From UBA288 sp050178135 (GTDB lineage Archaea; Halobacteriota; Methanomicrobia; Methanomicrobiales; Methanospirillaceae): DNA of 52,383 nt. The stretch covers positions 1 through 52,383 of the forward strand of contig JBFXGJ010000013.1 in the NCBI GenBank assembly GCA_050178135.1. The letters are read 5' to 3'. The translations under genes and the position numbers were made by a program. Below are positions 6,283-15,471 of this stretch, piece by piece (the stretch's first letter is position 1; every line of letters begins with the position of its first letter). Below the pieces are notes generated by a model that had not been told where the DNA came from, searched no databases, and saw only the letters and a program-made list of their open reading frames with translations.

Positions 6283-8878
6283 CGCGGGCACACTCCTCGA
6301 TTCCGGCGAGCATTGTCTCGATCTCCACCTTGTTCGTATAGCAATGGAGGCTTGCGCGGACCGTACCATTGGGAAGACCAAGGCGGCGCATCAGCGGTTC
6401 GCAGCAGTGCAGGCCCGAGCGGACCATCACGTTCAGCTCGTCGGAGAGGTACTGTGCGATCTCGTGGGGATGGAATCCCTCGACCGTGAAGGAGACCACG
6501 CCAATCCGTGACTCCGGGTCGAGGGGGGCGTAGACCTGGACCCCGTCTATTGCATTGAGACCGTCGATGAGAATGGAGGTGAGCCGCTCCTCTCGCCTTC
6601 GGACGTTCTCCATGCCGATGGCGGAGAGATAATCGACCGCAGTCCCCAGCCCAATTGCGCCCCCGATGTTCGGGGTGCCGGCCTCGTACCGAGCGGGGCC
6701 CGATGCCAGGACCCATCCGTCCTCTCCGACCGACTCGACCGCTCCACCACCGAGGAGGAGCGGCTCAGGTTCGGGCTCCTTCATCCAGAGGATGCCGGTC
6801 CCTGTCGGCCCGAGCATCTTGTGACCGGAGAAGGCGAAGTAGTCGACGCCAAGGTGTTGCACGTCCACAGGCAGGTGCGGGACCGACTGGGCGCCGTCGA
6901 CGAGGAGGCGGACACCTCGTTCGCGGCAGAGGCACCCGATCTGCCCGACCGGCGTGATCGTCCCGACGGCGTTCGACGCGTGCGTCACGGCGACCAGGCG
7001 TGTCCGGTTATCTATCGCCGCCTCGAGGGCACTGAGATCAAGAGAGAGGTTGTCGTGAATGTCGACAACAACCACCTCCACGCCCCGGGCGCGGAGGCGA
7101 AGCCAGGGAAGGAGGTTGGAATGGTGTTCGAGTACCGTCGTCACGACCCGGTCTCCTGGCCGCCAGGAAAGACCGTGGGCCACGATCTCGACAGCCTCGG
7201 TCGAGTTCCGGGTGAAGACGGTCGTGCCACCCCCTCCGTTAATAAACCTCTCCACCTTCTCCCGCGCGTGCCAGTAGCGCTGACCGGCGAGCTGGGCCAG
7301 GCGGTGGACTCCACGCCCGACGTTGGAGCGGTAGTGGCGCTCGAACTCTACCACGGCATTGATCACCACGCCGGGTGCGAGGCTTGTCGCCGCCGAATCC
7401 AGGTATGCCGTGTCGCCGAGGATGGGAAAGTCACCCCGTGCCGCCGCGCCTACCTCGGGGACTTCCTCGTGCGAATGACCTTCTGGAACACCGACGGTTG
7501 TGGCAGGTGACGGTGTACAGCTCTGCGCGAGCTCGCCCTCCGGCGTCAGCGCAAGGCCATGATCGTGGCAGAGTTCCACCATCTTTCTCGGGAGGACTTT
7601 CCATCGCCAGAGTCCCCACGGTGCAAACTCCTCCGGGAAGCCCGCTGAACGCGCATAACCGGCGAGGAACGCATCCCAACGTTCTGCGAGCTCGGGATGT
7701 ATGCGCCGCAGGTGTTCGTACTCTGCCTCGAGCATCGCCGGGCAGAGGTAGCACCCGAGCCGCTCGAACCCTTCGTCGTAGAGCGGGTTCGAGGGCAGCT
7801 TCTGCCACCAGATGTAGAGCCAGACCTCGAGTGCACGCCAGTGACGAATCGGCGAGATGTTCAGCTGGAGAGGATTGTTGGGATTCTGGCTTGTCTCGTC
7901 CAGGCCGGCCCGGTTCCACGACTCGTACCAGCGGTTACCCTGGATCGTGACGCAGGGGCCGATGGAGGCGAGGTGACGCTTGAGAGGGTGAAGCTTGAGG
8001 AGCTTGCAGCACCAGCGGTTGTCCTTGCCGGGCGGGCCAGCCCGTTCGACTGCCTGGTAGAAGTCGCCTCCCTTCTCGATGACCTGAACGTCCATCGACT
8101 CGACGAATGCGATCGTCTCCGGGAACTCGAGGCCCGTGTCAATGAAGAACGCATCGCTCACGCCAGCTTTCCGGGCGAGGGCGAGTACCGCCGTGCTGTC
8201 CTTGCCGCCTGAGAACGAAACGTTCGCACACGGACGGTCGCCAAGGTGCGCCCGTATCGTTCGAATCGCGTGCCGCTCCAGGTTCTTGAGATGAAGGCGG
8301 TTCCGATCGACGACCGTCTCCCACCCAGGGTCTGCGTATCGGGCCGGTTGAACCGCAACGAGTTCACGTACGCGCACCTGCCCCCCGGCGAGGAGACCGG
8401 TGCCGTACCGTCCACGGTACCTGACGATCACGGTTCCGTCGGCCTCGTTGGAGTTGACCCTGATCTTTTTTCCGCCGAGTCGAACCTTCGCGCCGGCGAA
8501 TGCCGGGTCCAGGTCCAGGTTGATAACACCGCTCGTTGCCGCTTCGATCAAACCGGCGAGGGCACCCGGCTCAAGATCGAACCGATGGCTCCGGGTGACC
8601 GGGTCAAAGGTGAGCCAGCCGAACCGGGAACCGTTCGCGATCACGAGCTCATTCCGGTCGAGGCCTCCAGTCTTGTTGAGCAGGAGGACCCTCGGGACGG
8701 GAACTCCCCCGAACTGCTTGCGGACAAGCCCGGCGATCAGGTCATGGTCGGCCTTCAGGGCGGGCCTGACATCATAGGGCTCGAGAAGCTGGACTGGTAC
8801 GCCCTCGTGCCCGGATGCACAGGTCCGGCCGATCAGTGGGACGTTGCATTCAGGGCACCAGTAGAGCGTCTTCTTCAC
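6275..8878 (-). CDS. Fusion: zinc/PUA-like + PAPS reductase-like + cysteine desulfurase
   Basis: The 867-residue protein has three parts. Residues 1-40 carry a zinc-binding-like CPEC...C motif, followed by a beta-rich PUA-like stretch to about 190. A PAPS reductase/ATP pyrophosphatase-like domain follows at about 215-400, with SFSGGKDSTAVL (P-loop) and the cysteine pairs RWCCKLLK and LGCYLCP. From about 484 to the end is a SufS-type cysteine desulfurase with the PLP lysine in SGHKMLGPTGTG (about 687) and the persulfide cysteine in SGLHCCEP (about 825). GTG 8878 is chosen for its upstream AAAGGA; a start at 8920 is possible. Both enzymatic halves look intact. The gene overlaps fdhD, so a role as its sulfur donor is a reasonable inference. 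Confidence 0.85.
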   Translation of the reverse strand: MKKTLYWCPECNVPLIGRTCASGHEGVPVQLLEPYDVRPALKADHDLIAGLVRKQFGGVPVPRVLLLNKTGGLDRNELVIANGSRFGWLTFDPVTRSHRFDLEPGALAGLIEAATSGVINLDLDPAFAGAKVRLGGKKIRVNSNEADGTVIVRYRGRYGTGLLAGGQVRVRELVAVQPARYADPGWETVVDRNRLHLKNLERHAIRTIRAHLGDRPCANVSFSGGKDSTAVLALARKAGVSDAFFIDTGLEFPETIAFVESMDVQVIEKGGDFYQAVERAGPPGKDNRWCCKLLKLHPLKRHLASIGPCVTIQGNRWYESWNRAGLDETSQNPNNPLQLNISPIRHWRALEVWLYIWWQKLPSNPLYDEGFERLGCYLCPAMLEAEYEHLRRIHPELAERWDAFLAGYARSAGFPEEFAPWGLWRWKVLPRKMVELCHDHGLALTPEGELAQSCTPSPATTVGVPEGHSHEEVPEVGAAARGDFPILGDTAYLDSAATSLAPGVVINAVVEFERHYRSNVGRGVHRLAQLAGQRYWHAREKVERFINGGGGTTVFTRNSTEAVEIVAHGLSWRPGDRVVTTVLEHHSNLLPWLRLRARGVEVVVVDIHDNLSLDLSALEAAIDNRTRLVAVTHASNAVGTITPVGQIGCLCRERGVRLLVDGAQSVPHLPVDVQHLGVDYFAFSGHKMLGPTGTGILWMKEPEPEPLLLGGGAVESVGEDGWVLASGPARYEAGTPNIGGAIGLGTAVDYLSAIGMENVRRREERLTSILIDGLNAIDGVQVYAPLDPESRIGVVSFTVEGFHPHEIAQYLSDELNVMVRSGLHCCEPLMRRLGLPNGTVRASLHCYTNKVEIETMLAGIEECARGA

Positions 8879-9001
8879 GGGCGGGTCCTTTGGTCTGCGC
8901 CCTCCCTGTTCTCGCCGCATTCACCCAGGATGGGGCGGTAAAGGTACTTAAAGCGCGTGATGCTCCCAGGCGTCGGGGGCGCCTTCCCCGAAGAGGCGGG
9001 G

Positions 9002-9250
9002 TCAGGGTTTCTTCTCTGGGGGGAGCGAGGACATCAGTCTCTCGTAGACCTCGTTTCCGACGCATTCACGTGCGTAGCGGCACCAACGGACACATGATTG
9101 GATGTCATTGTAGATCTCAAACCCGCAGGCACTGCAGGCGACCACGCGATCGTTTGAGAAGATCTCGACCTCTTCCCCGCAACGGGGACAGGGTCGAACC
9201 TCGAGGGTCGGGGTACGGAGGCGTGACGCCCCGGGGCAACGGTCAAACAT
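9002..9250 (-). CDS. Small cysteine-rich zinc-ribbon protein
   Basis: The 82-residue protein has a zinc ribbon (CPRCG at about 21-25 and CSACG at about 39-43), followed by a second cysteine cluster CVRWCRYAREC. The final CVGNEVYERL resembles short conserved methanogen proteins. Eight cysteines could hold a zinc ion and perhaps a second metal or Fe-S centre. It lies 38 nt after the coiled-coil gene on the same strand and just upstream of the sulfur-transfer fusion, so the three may form one transcript. No specific function is known to me. Confidence 0.65.
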   Translation of the reverse strand: MFDRCPGASRLRTPTLEVRPCPRCGEEVEIFSNDRVVACSACGFEIYNDIQSCVRWCRYARECVGNEVYERLMSSLPPEKKP

Positions 9251-9288
9251 CAGGCACCAGCATTCCTCGTTTGATACGCTCGAACAGG

Positions 9289-9612
9289 TCAGAGCCTCGA
9301 TCTCCGAACAGTGCCATCCAGTTCCCCCCCGAGCACCATTTCGAGGCGTCCTTCGAGGGCGTCCATACGATCCGAGAGCCGGCGGAGTTCAATCCGTATC
9401 TCATCGATGCACTCGACAAGGGTTGTCCCGACATGTTCCTCCAGTGCCGATTGGCGGAGGTCGATCTCAGCGAGCACCTGTGTGACCGTGCCGATCCCCT
9501 CGCAGACTCTATCCTGGGAGCGGATCAATTCGTCGCACTGCTCTCTGACCTGCTCGAACTTCTGTTCGATGAAATCGTTCTCCATCCTCTGCTCGCACTG
9601 CATCTGTGGCAT
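9289..9612 (-). CDS. Hypothetical coiled-coil protein
   Basis: The product has up to 107 residues and is almost entirely helical, with heptad-like spacing (FIEQKFEQVREQCDEL, LRRLSDRMDALEGRL), so a coiled coil is likely. Starts at ATG 9612, 9603 and 9585 are all possible and none has a clear ribosome binding site. It precedes the zinc-ribbon gene. No enzymatic motif is present. It may be a scaffold or partner of the zinc-ribbon protein, but this rests only on adjacency. Confidence 0.5.
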   Translation of the reverse strand: MPQMQCEQRMENDFIEQKFEQVREQCDELIRSQDRVCEGIGTVTQVLAEIDLRQSALEEHVGTTLVECIDEIRIELRRLSDRMDALEGRLEMVLGGELDGTVRRSRL

Positions 9613-9669
9613 CCGATCGGCATTAATGGTATTGGCGAGATGCCCTTGTTTGCCCGATAAGGGCTGAAA

Positions 9670-10023
9670 TCAGGCTGATAGGGAACCATGAACCTGTGCA
9701 ATAAGCCACGCATGACCGGTTCCCCGCAGGACGGCGGAAAACCAGCCTTCCTTCCCCTCGAGGTTACCGACAACCATGCGAGCGAAGACCCAGGCGATGG
9801 TGCCCTCGGCCCTGACCTCCACCCGGTCGATAACGAAGGGTGTCGGAAGCGTATCGACAAATTCCGCCGGGGAGGCGTACCGTTCCGGGTGCCCGGGGAG
9901 GACAGCCGTGAACTCCGGGGCAATCATGGTCTTGACGAGGTCTCCCCTGCGATCACGCACCGCATCGATGAACAGCGATAAACGGTCGAGGACCTGCTCT
10001 TCTGTCTGTCGAGAGATAGCCAT
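9670..10023 (-). CDS. SnoaL-like (NTF2-fold) protein
   Basis: The 117-residue protein begins MAISRQTEEQVLDRL and has the alpha+beta pattern of SnoaL/DUF4440-type NTF2-fold proteins: an N-terminal helix pair with DAVRDRRGD, then strands ending GTGHAWLIAQVHGS. These folds act as small enzymes or binding domains. ATG 10023 is chosen because the sequence upstream of it in frame is non-conserved-looking and holds a TATA-like element. It is transcribed away from the large histidine kinase. The ligand is unknown. Confidence 0.6.
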   Translation of the reverse strand: MAISRQTEEQVLDRLSLFIDAVRDRRGDLVKTMIAPEFTAVLPGHPERYASPAEFVDTLPTPFVIDRVEVRAEGTIAWVFARMVVGNLEGKEGWFSAVLRGTGHAWLIAQVHGSLSA

Positions 10024-10059
10024 TGTCGGTACGTACCTGGTGCCCGAACGGATATTCGT

Positions 10060-10100
10060 CTTGGTATAAATGGCCCCGATCAGTTCCGAATATTTATCTT
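10060..10100. promoter_or_regulatory. Divergent promoter region between SnoaL-like gene and histidine kinase
   Basis: TATAAAT near 10065-10071 (read as ATTTATA on the minus strand) lies about 42 nt before the SnoaL-like start. GAATATTTATC near 10088-10098 lies about 50 nt before the kinase ATG. Both resemble archaeal box A elements, so the 122-bp gap can serve both genes. Confidence 0.5.
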
Positions 10101-10145
10101 CACCCAGGGAAACTCCTTTCATATCCTGCCATACGGGGCTCTTCC

Positions 10146-13100
10146 ATGCCTCGCCTCCTCGCAATCAGTCCGGTTGAAGGGCTCAACCCCCTGCTCCAGT
10201 CGCTCATAGCGCTTGGTTTCGAGGTGACCATCGGCGAAGCTATTCCTGATGTTGCCGAGGCGCGGACTTTCGACGCGCTCCTGCTCCCGCCCTCGGACCG
10301 TGGAGCAATCCCGTTCGATCCTGACGGGGGCCCAGTCCAGCTCGTTGGCACCAGGATGGATCAGGACCCCCGGGGGTGGGCTGCGTTCATCACCCGGATG
10401 ACTGAAACCCATCGAAGGCAGCGGCTCCTCTCCCGGGTTCTCGAGACGTCGCCCGACCTCGAGGCGTGGATAGGTACGGGCGGAGAGTGCGCGTACATCT
10501 CCCCGTCCTGCGAGGACCTGACAGGATATCCCCCCGAGGCCTATCGAACCGACCCCTCGCTCCTCGCCAGGACCATCCATCCAGACGAACGGAACCGAGT
10601 TCGCGAGTCCCTGGAGGACCGGACTGTGGCGCAGAGTTTCTGCTGCCGGATCATCACGAGGAGCGGAGAAGTCCGACGGATCGTGCACCGTTCGGTCCCC
10701 TGCCAGGACGAGGAGGGACAGCCGATCGGCATCCGGGTTCACCAGCAGCGAGCCCCCGATGAAAACCCGGTCCACGAGGTCCAGCGCCTCCGGACGCTTC
10801 TGGGCCAGACGGAAGCCGACCGTGCCCTGCTATCGGCTGTGATCGAATCCCTGCCAGTCGGCGTCATCGCGACCGGGGGTGAGGGGGAGCTCCTGGTGGC
10901 GAACTCGGCCGCGGTTACGTACCTCGAACAGGTCCGGGGTGCGACACTCCCAGCCGAAGTGTACATCGGCCACTATCGCGAACTCGAACGCCAGGTCCGC
11001 GGTTCCGACGGCAAACCTCTGTACCTGCACCTCAGTGCCGGTCCACTTGCCAGGACCGGGCATCGAATCATCGGAGCCGTCGGCGCGATTCACGACGTCA
11101 CCCAGGTGCGTGCGGCGGCGCAGGTCCGGCGGCGAGAGCTGGCCGAGACCAAGCAGCAGCTGTGGCGGCTCGAGGGCGCAAACGCGGACCTGTTGCGGCA
11201 GGTGACAGCGCTGGAAGAGGAGGTGACGACCCTCCGTGCCGTCCTCGCCGGGATAGGATGGACCGGGGTGGACGACGGGGACGTTATGACCGAATCCGGG
11301 GCGGATCGGCTGACCATCCCTGTCCTCGACGCAGTTGCCGACCAGGTCTGGATCCTCAGCCCCGACCTCCGCGTGCTTCACGTCAATACAGCGGGAGCTT
11401 CAGCGGTGCGACGCCGTCGAAGCCGCCTGATTGGGGAGGCATGGGCCGGGATCGGGCTCGCCTCCTCCCTCGAGCGGGAGATCGCCCTGAAAGCGGCAGG
11501 AGTCTTCGAGGACCGGGCCGGGAGGGTCGGTATCTGGACTGATGGCGTGGCGGGGGTTCCCCAGTTCTTCGAGTACTCGGTTCGGCCCCTCTTTGACGGC
11601 GTGAATTCCGGGTGCATCGCCGTCACCATCCGTGATGGGGTAGAGATGCGACGTTTTCTCGAGTCCGAGCAACGCACCACCTCCCGTCTCGGCCGCCTTA
11701 ATTCTGTCCTGCGAGCGATCCTCGACCAGATGCCGATCGGAATCGTCATTGCCGAGGTCCCGTCTGGGCGGGTGGTTTACCAGAACCCTGGGTTCGCGGC
11801 GATCTGGAGCGAGGGAACTCCTGCACCGTCGTCCATCCTCGAATACGGGGCATGGCAGGGGACCGGGCCCACGGGGAAGCCCCACACTCCCGAAACCTGG
11901 CCTCTTGCCCGGTCGGTCCTTGCAGGGGAACGAACCATCAACGAGGAGAGCGAACTCTTCCGGGAGGACGTGGGGCGCCGGGTCTTCAACATCAGTTCGG
12001 CCCCGGTCCTGGACGACGGCGGGCGGATGTACGTCGCAGTTTCGACGTTTATCGATGTCACCGACCGCAGGAATGCCGAGGAAGCGGTCCGGGCGAGCGA
12101 GGAGCGGTTCAGGCTGGCGGCTCGTTCGATCCCCCAGGTCTTTGCCATCTTCGACCGCATGGGTCGATACCTCTTTATCAACGAGGTCGGGCTCGGGTTG
12201 CTCGGGTTGGAGGAGCACGAGGTGCTGGGTCGGACCGACGCGGAGGTGTTCGGGTCTGCGAACTGCCCGGCATATCGCTGGTATCTCGAGGAGACGATCA
12301 GGTCTCTCGTGCCTCAGTACGGTGATGCTTTCATCACGGGTGCGGACGGCGAAACGCACACGCTCTTCGTCTCGTGTCTGCCCCTCGTCCAGGACGACGG
12401 ACAGTGTGACGAGGTGCTGCTGATCGGGCACGACACGACCAGGGAGAGAAGCGCTGCTCGAGCCCTCGAGGGGTACGCGGCCGAGCTCAAACGTTCGAAC
12501 GAAGACCTGCAGCAGTTTGCCTACGTCGCTAGTCACGACCTGCAGGAGCCGCTGCGATCGGTCGTAAGCTTCGTCCAGCTCTTCGAACGCCGGTACCGGG
12601 GACGCCTCGACGACGACGCGGATGACATCATCGACTTCGTCACGGAGGGCGGCATCCGGATGCAGTCCCTGATCAACGACCTCCTCGCTTTCTCCCGGGT
12701 TTCGACGCGTGCCCAGCCCTCCTCGGTCTTTCCCCTTGAGGACGCCGTCCAGGATGCACTGGACGATCTCCGCGTCGCGATCGCTGAGAGCGGCGCGGTT
12801 GTGCACTGCTGGCCCCTACCAGAGATCGTGGGCGATAGGAGGCAGGTGGTCCAGGTGTTTGTCAATCTCATCAACAACGCGATTAAGTTCTCCCACCCGG
12901 GCATCCCACCGCAGATCCATGTCTCTGCGAGCGCTGAGAACGAGATGTGGCACGTGCAGGTTGCCGATAATGGCATCGGGATCGAGCCCGAGTACTTTGA
13001 CCGGATCTTTGAGATATTCCAGCGCCTTCACACGAGGGATGCATACCCGGGCACGGGGATTGGCCTTGCGATCGTGAAGAAGATCGTCGAGCGGCACGGG

Positions 13101-13253
13101 GGCCGGATCTGGCTCGAGTCGGTTCTGGGTGAGGGGTCGGTCTTTCACTTCACACTGCCCTCTGAGGGCACCGAATTCTCAGGTGGACCGGCGTCACTTC
13201 GCAATGGCGCAGCCGTGGAGGATACGAAACGGGCCGTCACGCCTCCACCCTGA
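10146..13253 (+). CDS. Multi-PAS sensor histidine kinase
   Basis: The 1035-residue protein has no membrane segments and probably senses a cytoplasmic signal. An N-terminal block of about 100 residues is followed by about five PAS segments to residue 780, interrupted by a coiled coil near 345-375. The HisKA helix has its phosphorylated histidine in ASHDLQEPLR (about residue 797), a phytochrome-like type. The ATPase domain shows the N box NLINNAIKFSHPG, the G1 box DNGIGIEP and the G2 box GTGIGLAIVKKIVERHGG. All catalytic boxes are intact. No response regulator lies nearby. ATG 10146 is chosen; the in-frame extension to 10023 crosses the promoter and the SnoaL-like start. It ends 1 nt before the convergent ABC permease gene. 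Confidence 0.9.
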   Translation: MPRLLAISPVEGLNPLLQSLIALGFEVTIGEAIPDVAEARTFDALLLPPSDRGAIPFDPDGGPVQLVGTRMDQDPRGWAAFITRMTETHRRQRLLSRVLETSPDLEAWIGTGGECAYISPSCEDLTGYPPEAYRTDPSLLARTIHPDERNRVRESLEDRTVAQSFCCRIITRSGEVRRIVHRSVPCQDEEGQPIGIRVHQQRAPDENPVHEVQRLRTLLGQTEADRALLSAVIESLPVGVIATGGEGELLVANSAAVTYLEQVRGATLPAEVYIGHYRELERQVRGSDGKPLYLHLSAGPLARTGHRIIGAVGAIHDVTQVRAAAQVRRRELAETKQQLWRLEGANADLLRQVTALEEEVTTLRAVLAGIGWTGVDDGDVMTESGADRLTIPVLDAVADQVWILSPDLRVLHVNTAGASAVRRRRSRLIGEAWAGIGLASSLEREIALKAAGVFEDRAGRVGIWTDGVAGVPQFFEYSVRPLFDGVNSGCIAVTIRDGVEMRRFLESEQRTTSRLGRLNSVLRAILDQMPIGIVIAEVPSGRVVYQNPGFAAIWSEGTPAPSSILEYGAWQGTGPTGKPHTPETWPLARSVLAGERTINEESELFREDVGRRVFNISSAPVLDDGGRMYVAVSTFIDVTDRRNAEEAVRASEERFRLAARSIPQVFAIFDRMGRYLFINEVGLGLLGLEEHEVLGRTDAEVFGSANCPAYRWYLEETIRSLVPQYGDAFITGADGETHTLFVSCLPLVQDDGQCDEVLLIGHDTTRERSAARALEGYAAELKRSNEDLQQFAYVASHDLQEPLRSVVSFVQLFERRYRGRLDDDADDIIDFVTEGGIRMQSLINDLLAFSRVSTRAQPSSVFPLEDAVQDALDDLRVAIAESGAVVHCWPLPEIVGDRRQVVQVFVNLINNAIKFSHPGIPPQIHVSASAENEMWHVQVADNGIGIEPEYFDRIFEIFQRLHTRDAYPGTGIGLAIVKKIVERHGGRIWLESVLGEGSVFHFTLPSEGTEFSGGPASLRNGAAVEDTKRAVTPPP

Positions 13254-13254
13254 A

Positions 13255-13911
13255 TCACGACGGGACTGCCACACGCCGTTCAAGGAGGTGTGCACCGATG
13301 GTCGTGACGGTGACGAGCAAGAGGTAGACGAGGCCGACGACGAAAAAAGTCTCGTTGTAGGTGAAGTACCTGGTGGCAACCATCTTGCCGGCACCTGTGA
13401 GCTCGACCACGGTGATCATGTACGCAAGGGAGGAGTATTTGATCAGGTAGACGAACTCGTTCACGAGGCCCGGGATGGATCGGCGCATCGCCTGCGGAAG
13501 GATTACATGCCGGATAACCTGAGCCCGGGACATCCCGAGGGCGAGCCCGGCGGTGAACTGCCCCTCCTTGATCGACCTGATCGACCCCCGGATATACTCA
13601 GAGTCGTACGCCGAGTTGCAGAAGATGAACCCGAGTACGGCGGCGATGAACGGAGAGAGCGAAATCCCGACCGAAGGAAGCCCGAAGTAGAGGATGAAGA
13701 GGAGGAGCAGGAGTGGGCAGCCCTTGAAGAAGGTAACATATGCCCGCGAGAGAAACTGGGTCGGCCGATTGCCATAGACGCGCCCGACAGCCACCGCCGC
13801 CCCGATCAGAACGCCGAACGGGGCTGTGCACGCGATCAGCCCGAGGGTGACCACGAACCCGCCCCAGAGCGCTGGGAGAAGGGTTTCGACGATGAAAGCG
13901 ACCTGGTCCAT
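13255..13911 (-). CDS. Polar amino acid ABC transporter permease
   Basis: The 218-residue protein has about five membrane helices and the HisM/GlnP family EAA-like loop ALGMSRAQVIRHVILPQAMRRSIPG, which docks the ATPase. YVTFFKGCPLLLLLF is the usual N-terminal family motif. It is the last gene of a four-gene set read on the minus strand in the order binding protein, permease, ATPase, permease. The two permeases are paralogues and probably form a heterodimeric channel. The start ATG is 10 nt after the ATPase stop. Confidence 0.9.
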   Translation of the reverse strand: MDQVAFIVETLLPALWGGFVVTLGLIACTAPFGVLIGAAVAVGRVYGNRPTQFLSRAYVTFFKGCPLLLLLFILYFGLPSVGISLSPFIAAVLGFIFCNSAYDSEYIRGSIRSIKEGQFTAGLALGMSRAQVIRHVILPQAMRRSIPGLVNEFVYLIKYSSLAYMITVVELTGAGKMVATRYFTYNETFFVVGLVYLLLVTVTTIGAHLLERRVAVPS

Positions 13912-13921
13912 GTCAATTACC

Positions 13922-14668
13922 TCACAGTTCAGCGAAACGCCCGGCGAACTGGCGTGTCCGTTCGAAGTTCGGGCTCGTCGCGAGGTCTGCCGGCGAGCCG
14001 GATTCGAGGATCGTCCCGTGCTCCATGAAAAGGAGGTCGTCCGCGATGGAGAGGGCGAAGCGCATCTCGTGGGTGACGATTAGCATGGTCATGCCGGCGC
14101 GTGCCAGGCTCCTAATCACCTCGAGGACCTCGCCGGTCAGCTCGGGGTCGAGCGCGGAAGTCGGCTCGTCGAAGAGCATCACATCGGGGTCCATCGCAAG
14201 GGCGCGGGCGATCGAGACGCGCTGCGCCTGCCCACCGGAGAGCTGAGCCGGGAAGTGATCGGCCCGGTCCTCCATTCCAACCCTCCTCAATTCGAACAGG
14301 GCTTTTTCACGCGCCTCCTCCTCCTTCAATCCCTTCACCTTCATCAGCGCGATCTCGACGTTTCGGACCGCGGTGAGGTGGTCGAAGAGGTTGAAGTTCT
14401 GGAAGACCATCCCGATCTTGGCTCGATACTGGTTGATCTTCGCACCGGCGTGGGTTACCTCCTCGCCATGGAGAAAGACCCGCCCCGAGTCGGGGACTAT
14501 CAACTGGTTGATGCACCGAAGGAGCGTGCTCTTGCCCGTGCCGGAGGGGCCGATGAAGACCTTGGTCTCACCTTTCCGTACAGTGAACGAGACACCCTTC
14601 AGGACCTCGGTGGTGCCGAAGGATTTGTGAAGCCCCTCGACCTGGAGTATGATATCGTCGGTCGTCAT
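13922..14668 (-). CDS. Polar amino acid ABC transporter ATPase
   Basis: The 248-residue ATPase has Walker A GPSGTGKST, Q-loop MVFQNFNLF, signature LSGGQAQRVSIARAL, Walker B VMLFDEPTSALDPE and the switch histidine in VTHEM, all intact. FNLFDHLT is typical of GlnQ/HisP-type amino acid importers. ATG 14668 is chosen because the family begins within a few residues of IILQVEGLHKSFG; a longer frame upstream runs over the permease gene. It begins 2 nt after the upstream permease stop, so translation is probably coupled. Confidence 0.92.
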   Translation of the reverse strand: MTTDDIILQVEGLHKSFGTTEVLKGVSFTVRKGETKVFIGPSGTGKSTLLRCINQLIVPDSGRVFLHGEEVTHAGAKINQYRAKIGMVFQNFNLFDHLTAVRNVEIALMKVKGLKEEEAREKALFELRRVGMEDRADHFPAQLSGGQAQRVSIARALAMDPDVMLFDEPTSALDPELTGEVLEVIRSLARAGMTMLIVTHEMRFALSIADDLLFMEHGTILESGSPADLATSPNFERTRQFAGRFAEL

Positions 14669-14670
14669 GT

Positions 14671-15348
14671 CTAATCGCTCCCGGACTCGAACCCGGGCAC
14701 GGAGACCCGCCGTTCGAGCAAGTGGAGGCCCTTCATACCAGCGTAGTTCAGGACGAGGTAGATCCCGGCGCAAGCGAGGTAGATCGGCATCGCGATGTAC
14801 TCGGTCGATACGATAACCGAGGCGCGCGTGAGCAGCTCCGCAACTCCGATCGCGTAGCAGACGGAGGTGTCGGTCAGCACTGTCGGATACTCGTTCGACC
14901 ACCCCGGCAGGGCGACCAGCAGCGCCTGCGGCAGGATCACGTGGCGGATCGCCTGGGTACGGCTCATCCCGAGCGAGCGGGCTGCGATCATCTGGCCCTC
15001 ACCGATCGAGAGGATTGCTCCGCGGAAGATCTCAGCCTGGTAGGCTCCTCCGTGGAGCCCCAGGACGAATGCGCCGACGATGAAGGGGGAGACGTCCCCC
15101 AGCCCAATCGCCGGGAAGATCCCGAAGTAGAAGAGAAAGAGGAGCACCAGGAGCGGGAGTCCACGGAAGAACCATACGTAGACGTTGATCAGAAAGGCCA
15201 CTGAGCGGGAGCCGTATACCTGACCGATCGCCGCCGGGAGGCCGATGACGAACCCGACTCCCAGGGCGGAGAGCACGAGTCCCAGCGTCGCGATGATACC
15301 GGTAACAAGGAATGGGAACCAGTCGATGAGGATGGCGGAGATATCCAT
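14671..15348 (-). CDS. Polar amino acid ABC transporter permease
   Basis: The 225-residue HisM/GlnP family membrane protein has the ATPase docking loop SLGMSRTQAIRHVILPQAL and the N-terminal VYVWFFRGLPLLVLL motif. ATG 15348 is used because AGGGA lies 6-8 nt upstream and the hydrophobic segment follows at once. It is a paralogue of the second permease further along the operon. The gap of 123 bp to the binding-protein gene contains a GC-rich stem-loop. Confidence 0.9.
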   Translation of the reverse strand: MDISAILIDWFPFLVTGIIATLGLVLSALGVGFVIGLPAAIGQVYGSRSVAFLINVYVWFFRGLPLLVLLFLFYFGIFPAIGLGDVSPFIVGAFVLGLHGGAYQAEIFRGAILSIGEGQMIAARSLGMSRTQAIRHVILPQALLVALPGWSNEYPTVLTDTSVCYAIGVAELLTRASVIVSTEYIAMPIYLACAGIYLVLNYAGMKGLHLLERRVSVPGFESGSD

Positions 15349-15365
15349 GTCGAGTCCCTGGTGCG

Positions 15366-15381
15366 GGCCGGCGTGCCGGCC
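15366..15381 (-). other. GC-rich stem-loop between binding protein and permease genes
   Basis: GGCCGGC and GCCGGCC form a perfect inverted repeat around GT. In ABC importer operons such loops often stabilise the upstream mRNA, giving more binding protein than membrane parts. That role here is inference from position only. Confidence 0.45.
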
Positions 15382-15471
15382 GGAGTGGATGGGGAGGAGA
15401 TGGCAGTATGCCACCCCCTCCTGCTACAGGTAGTACTTGGGTTCGGTAGTATTTGATGACCTTGGGCCGCC

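Noticed and set aside
11400..12806. 468-residue minus-strand frame inside the histidine kinase
   Set aside because: Antisense shadow; the plus strand has intact HisKA and ATPase boxes.
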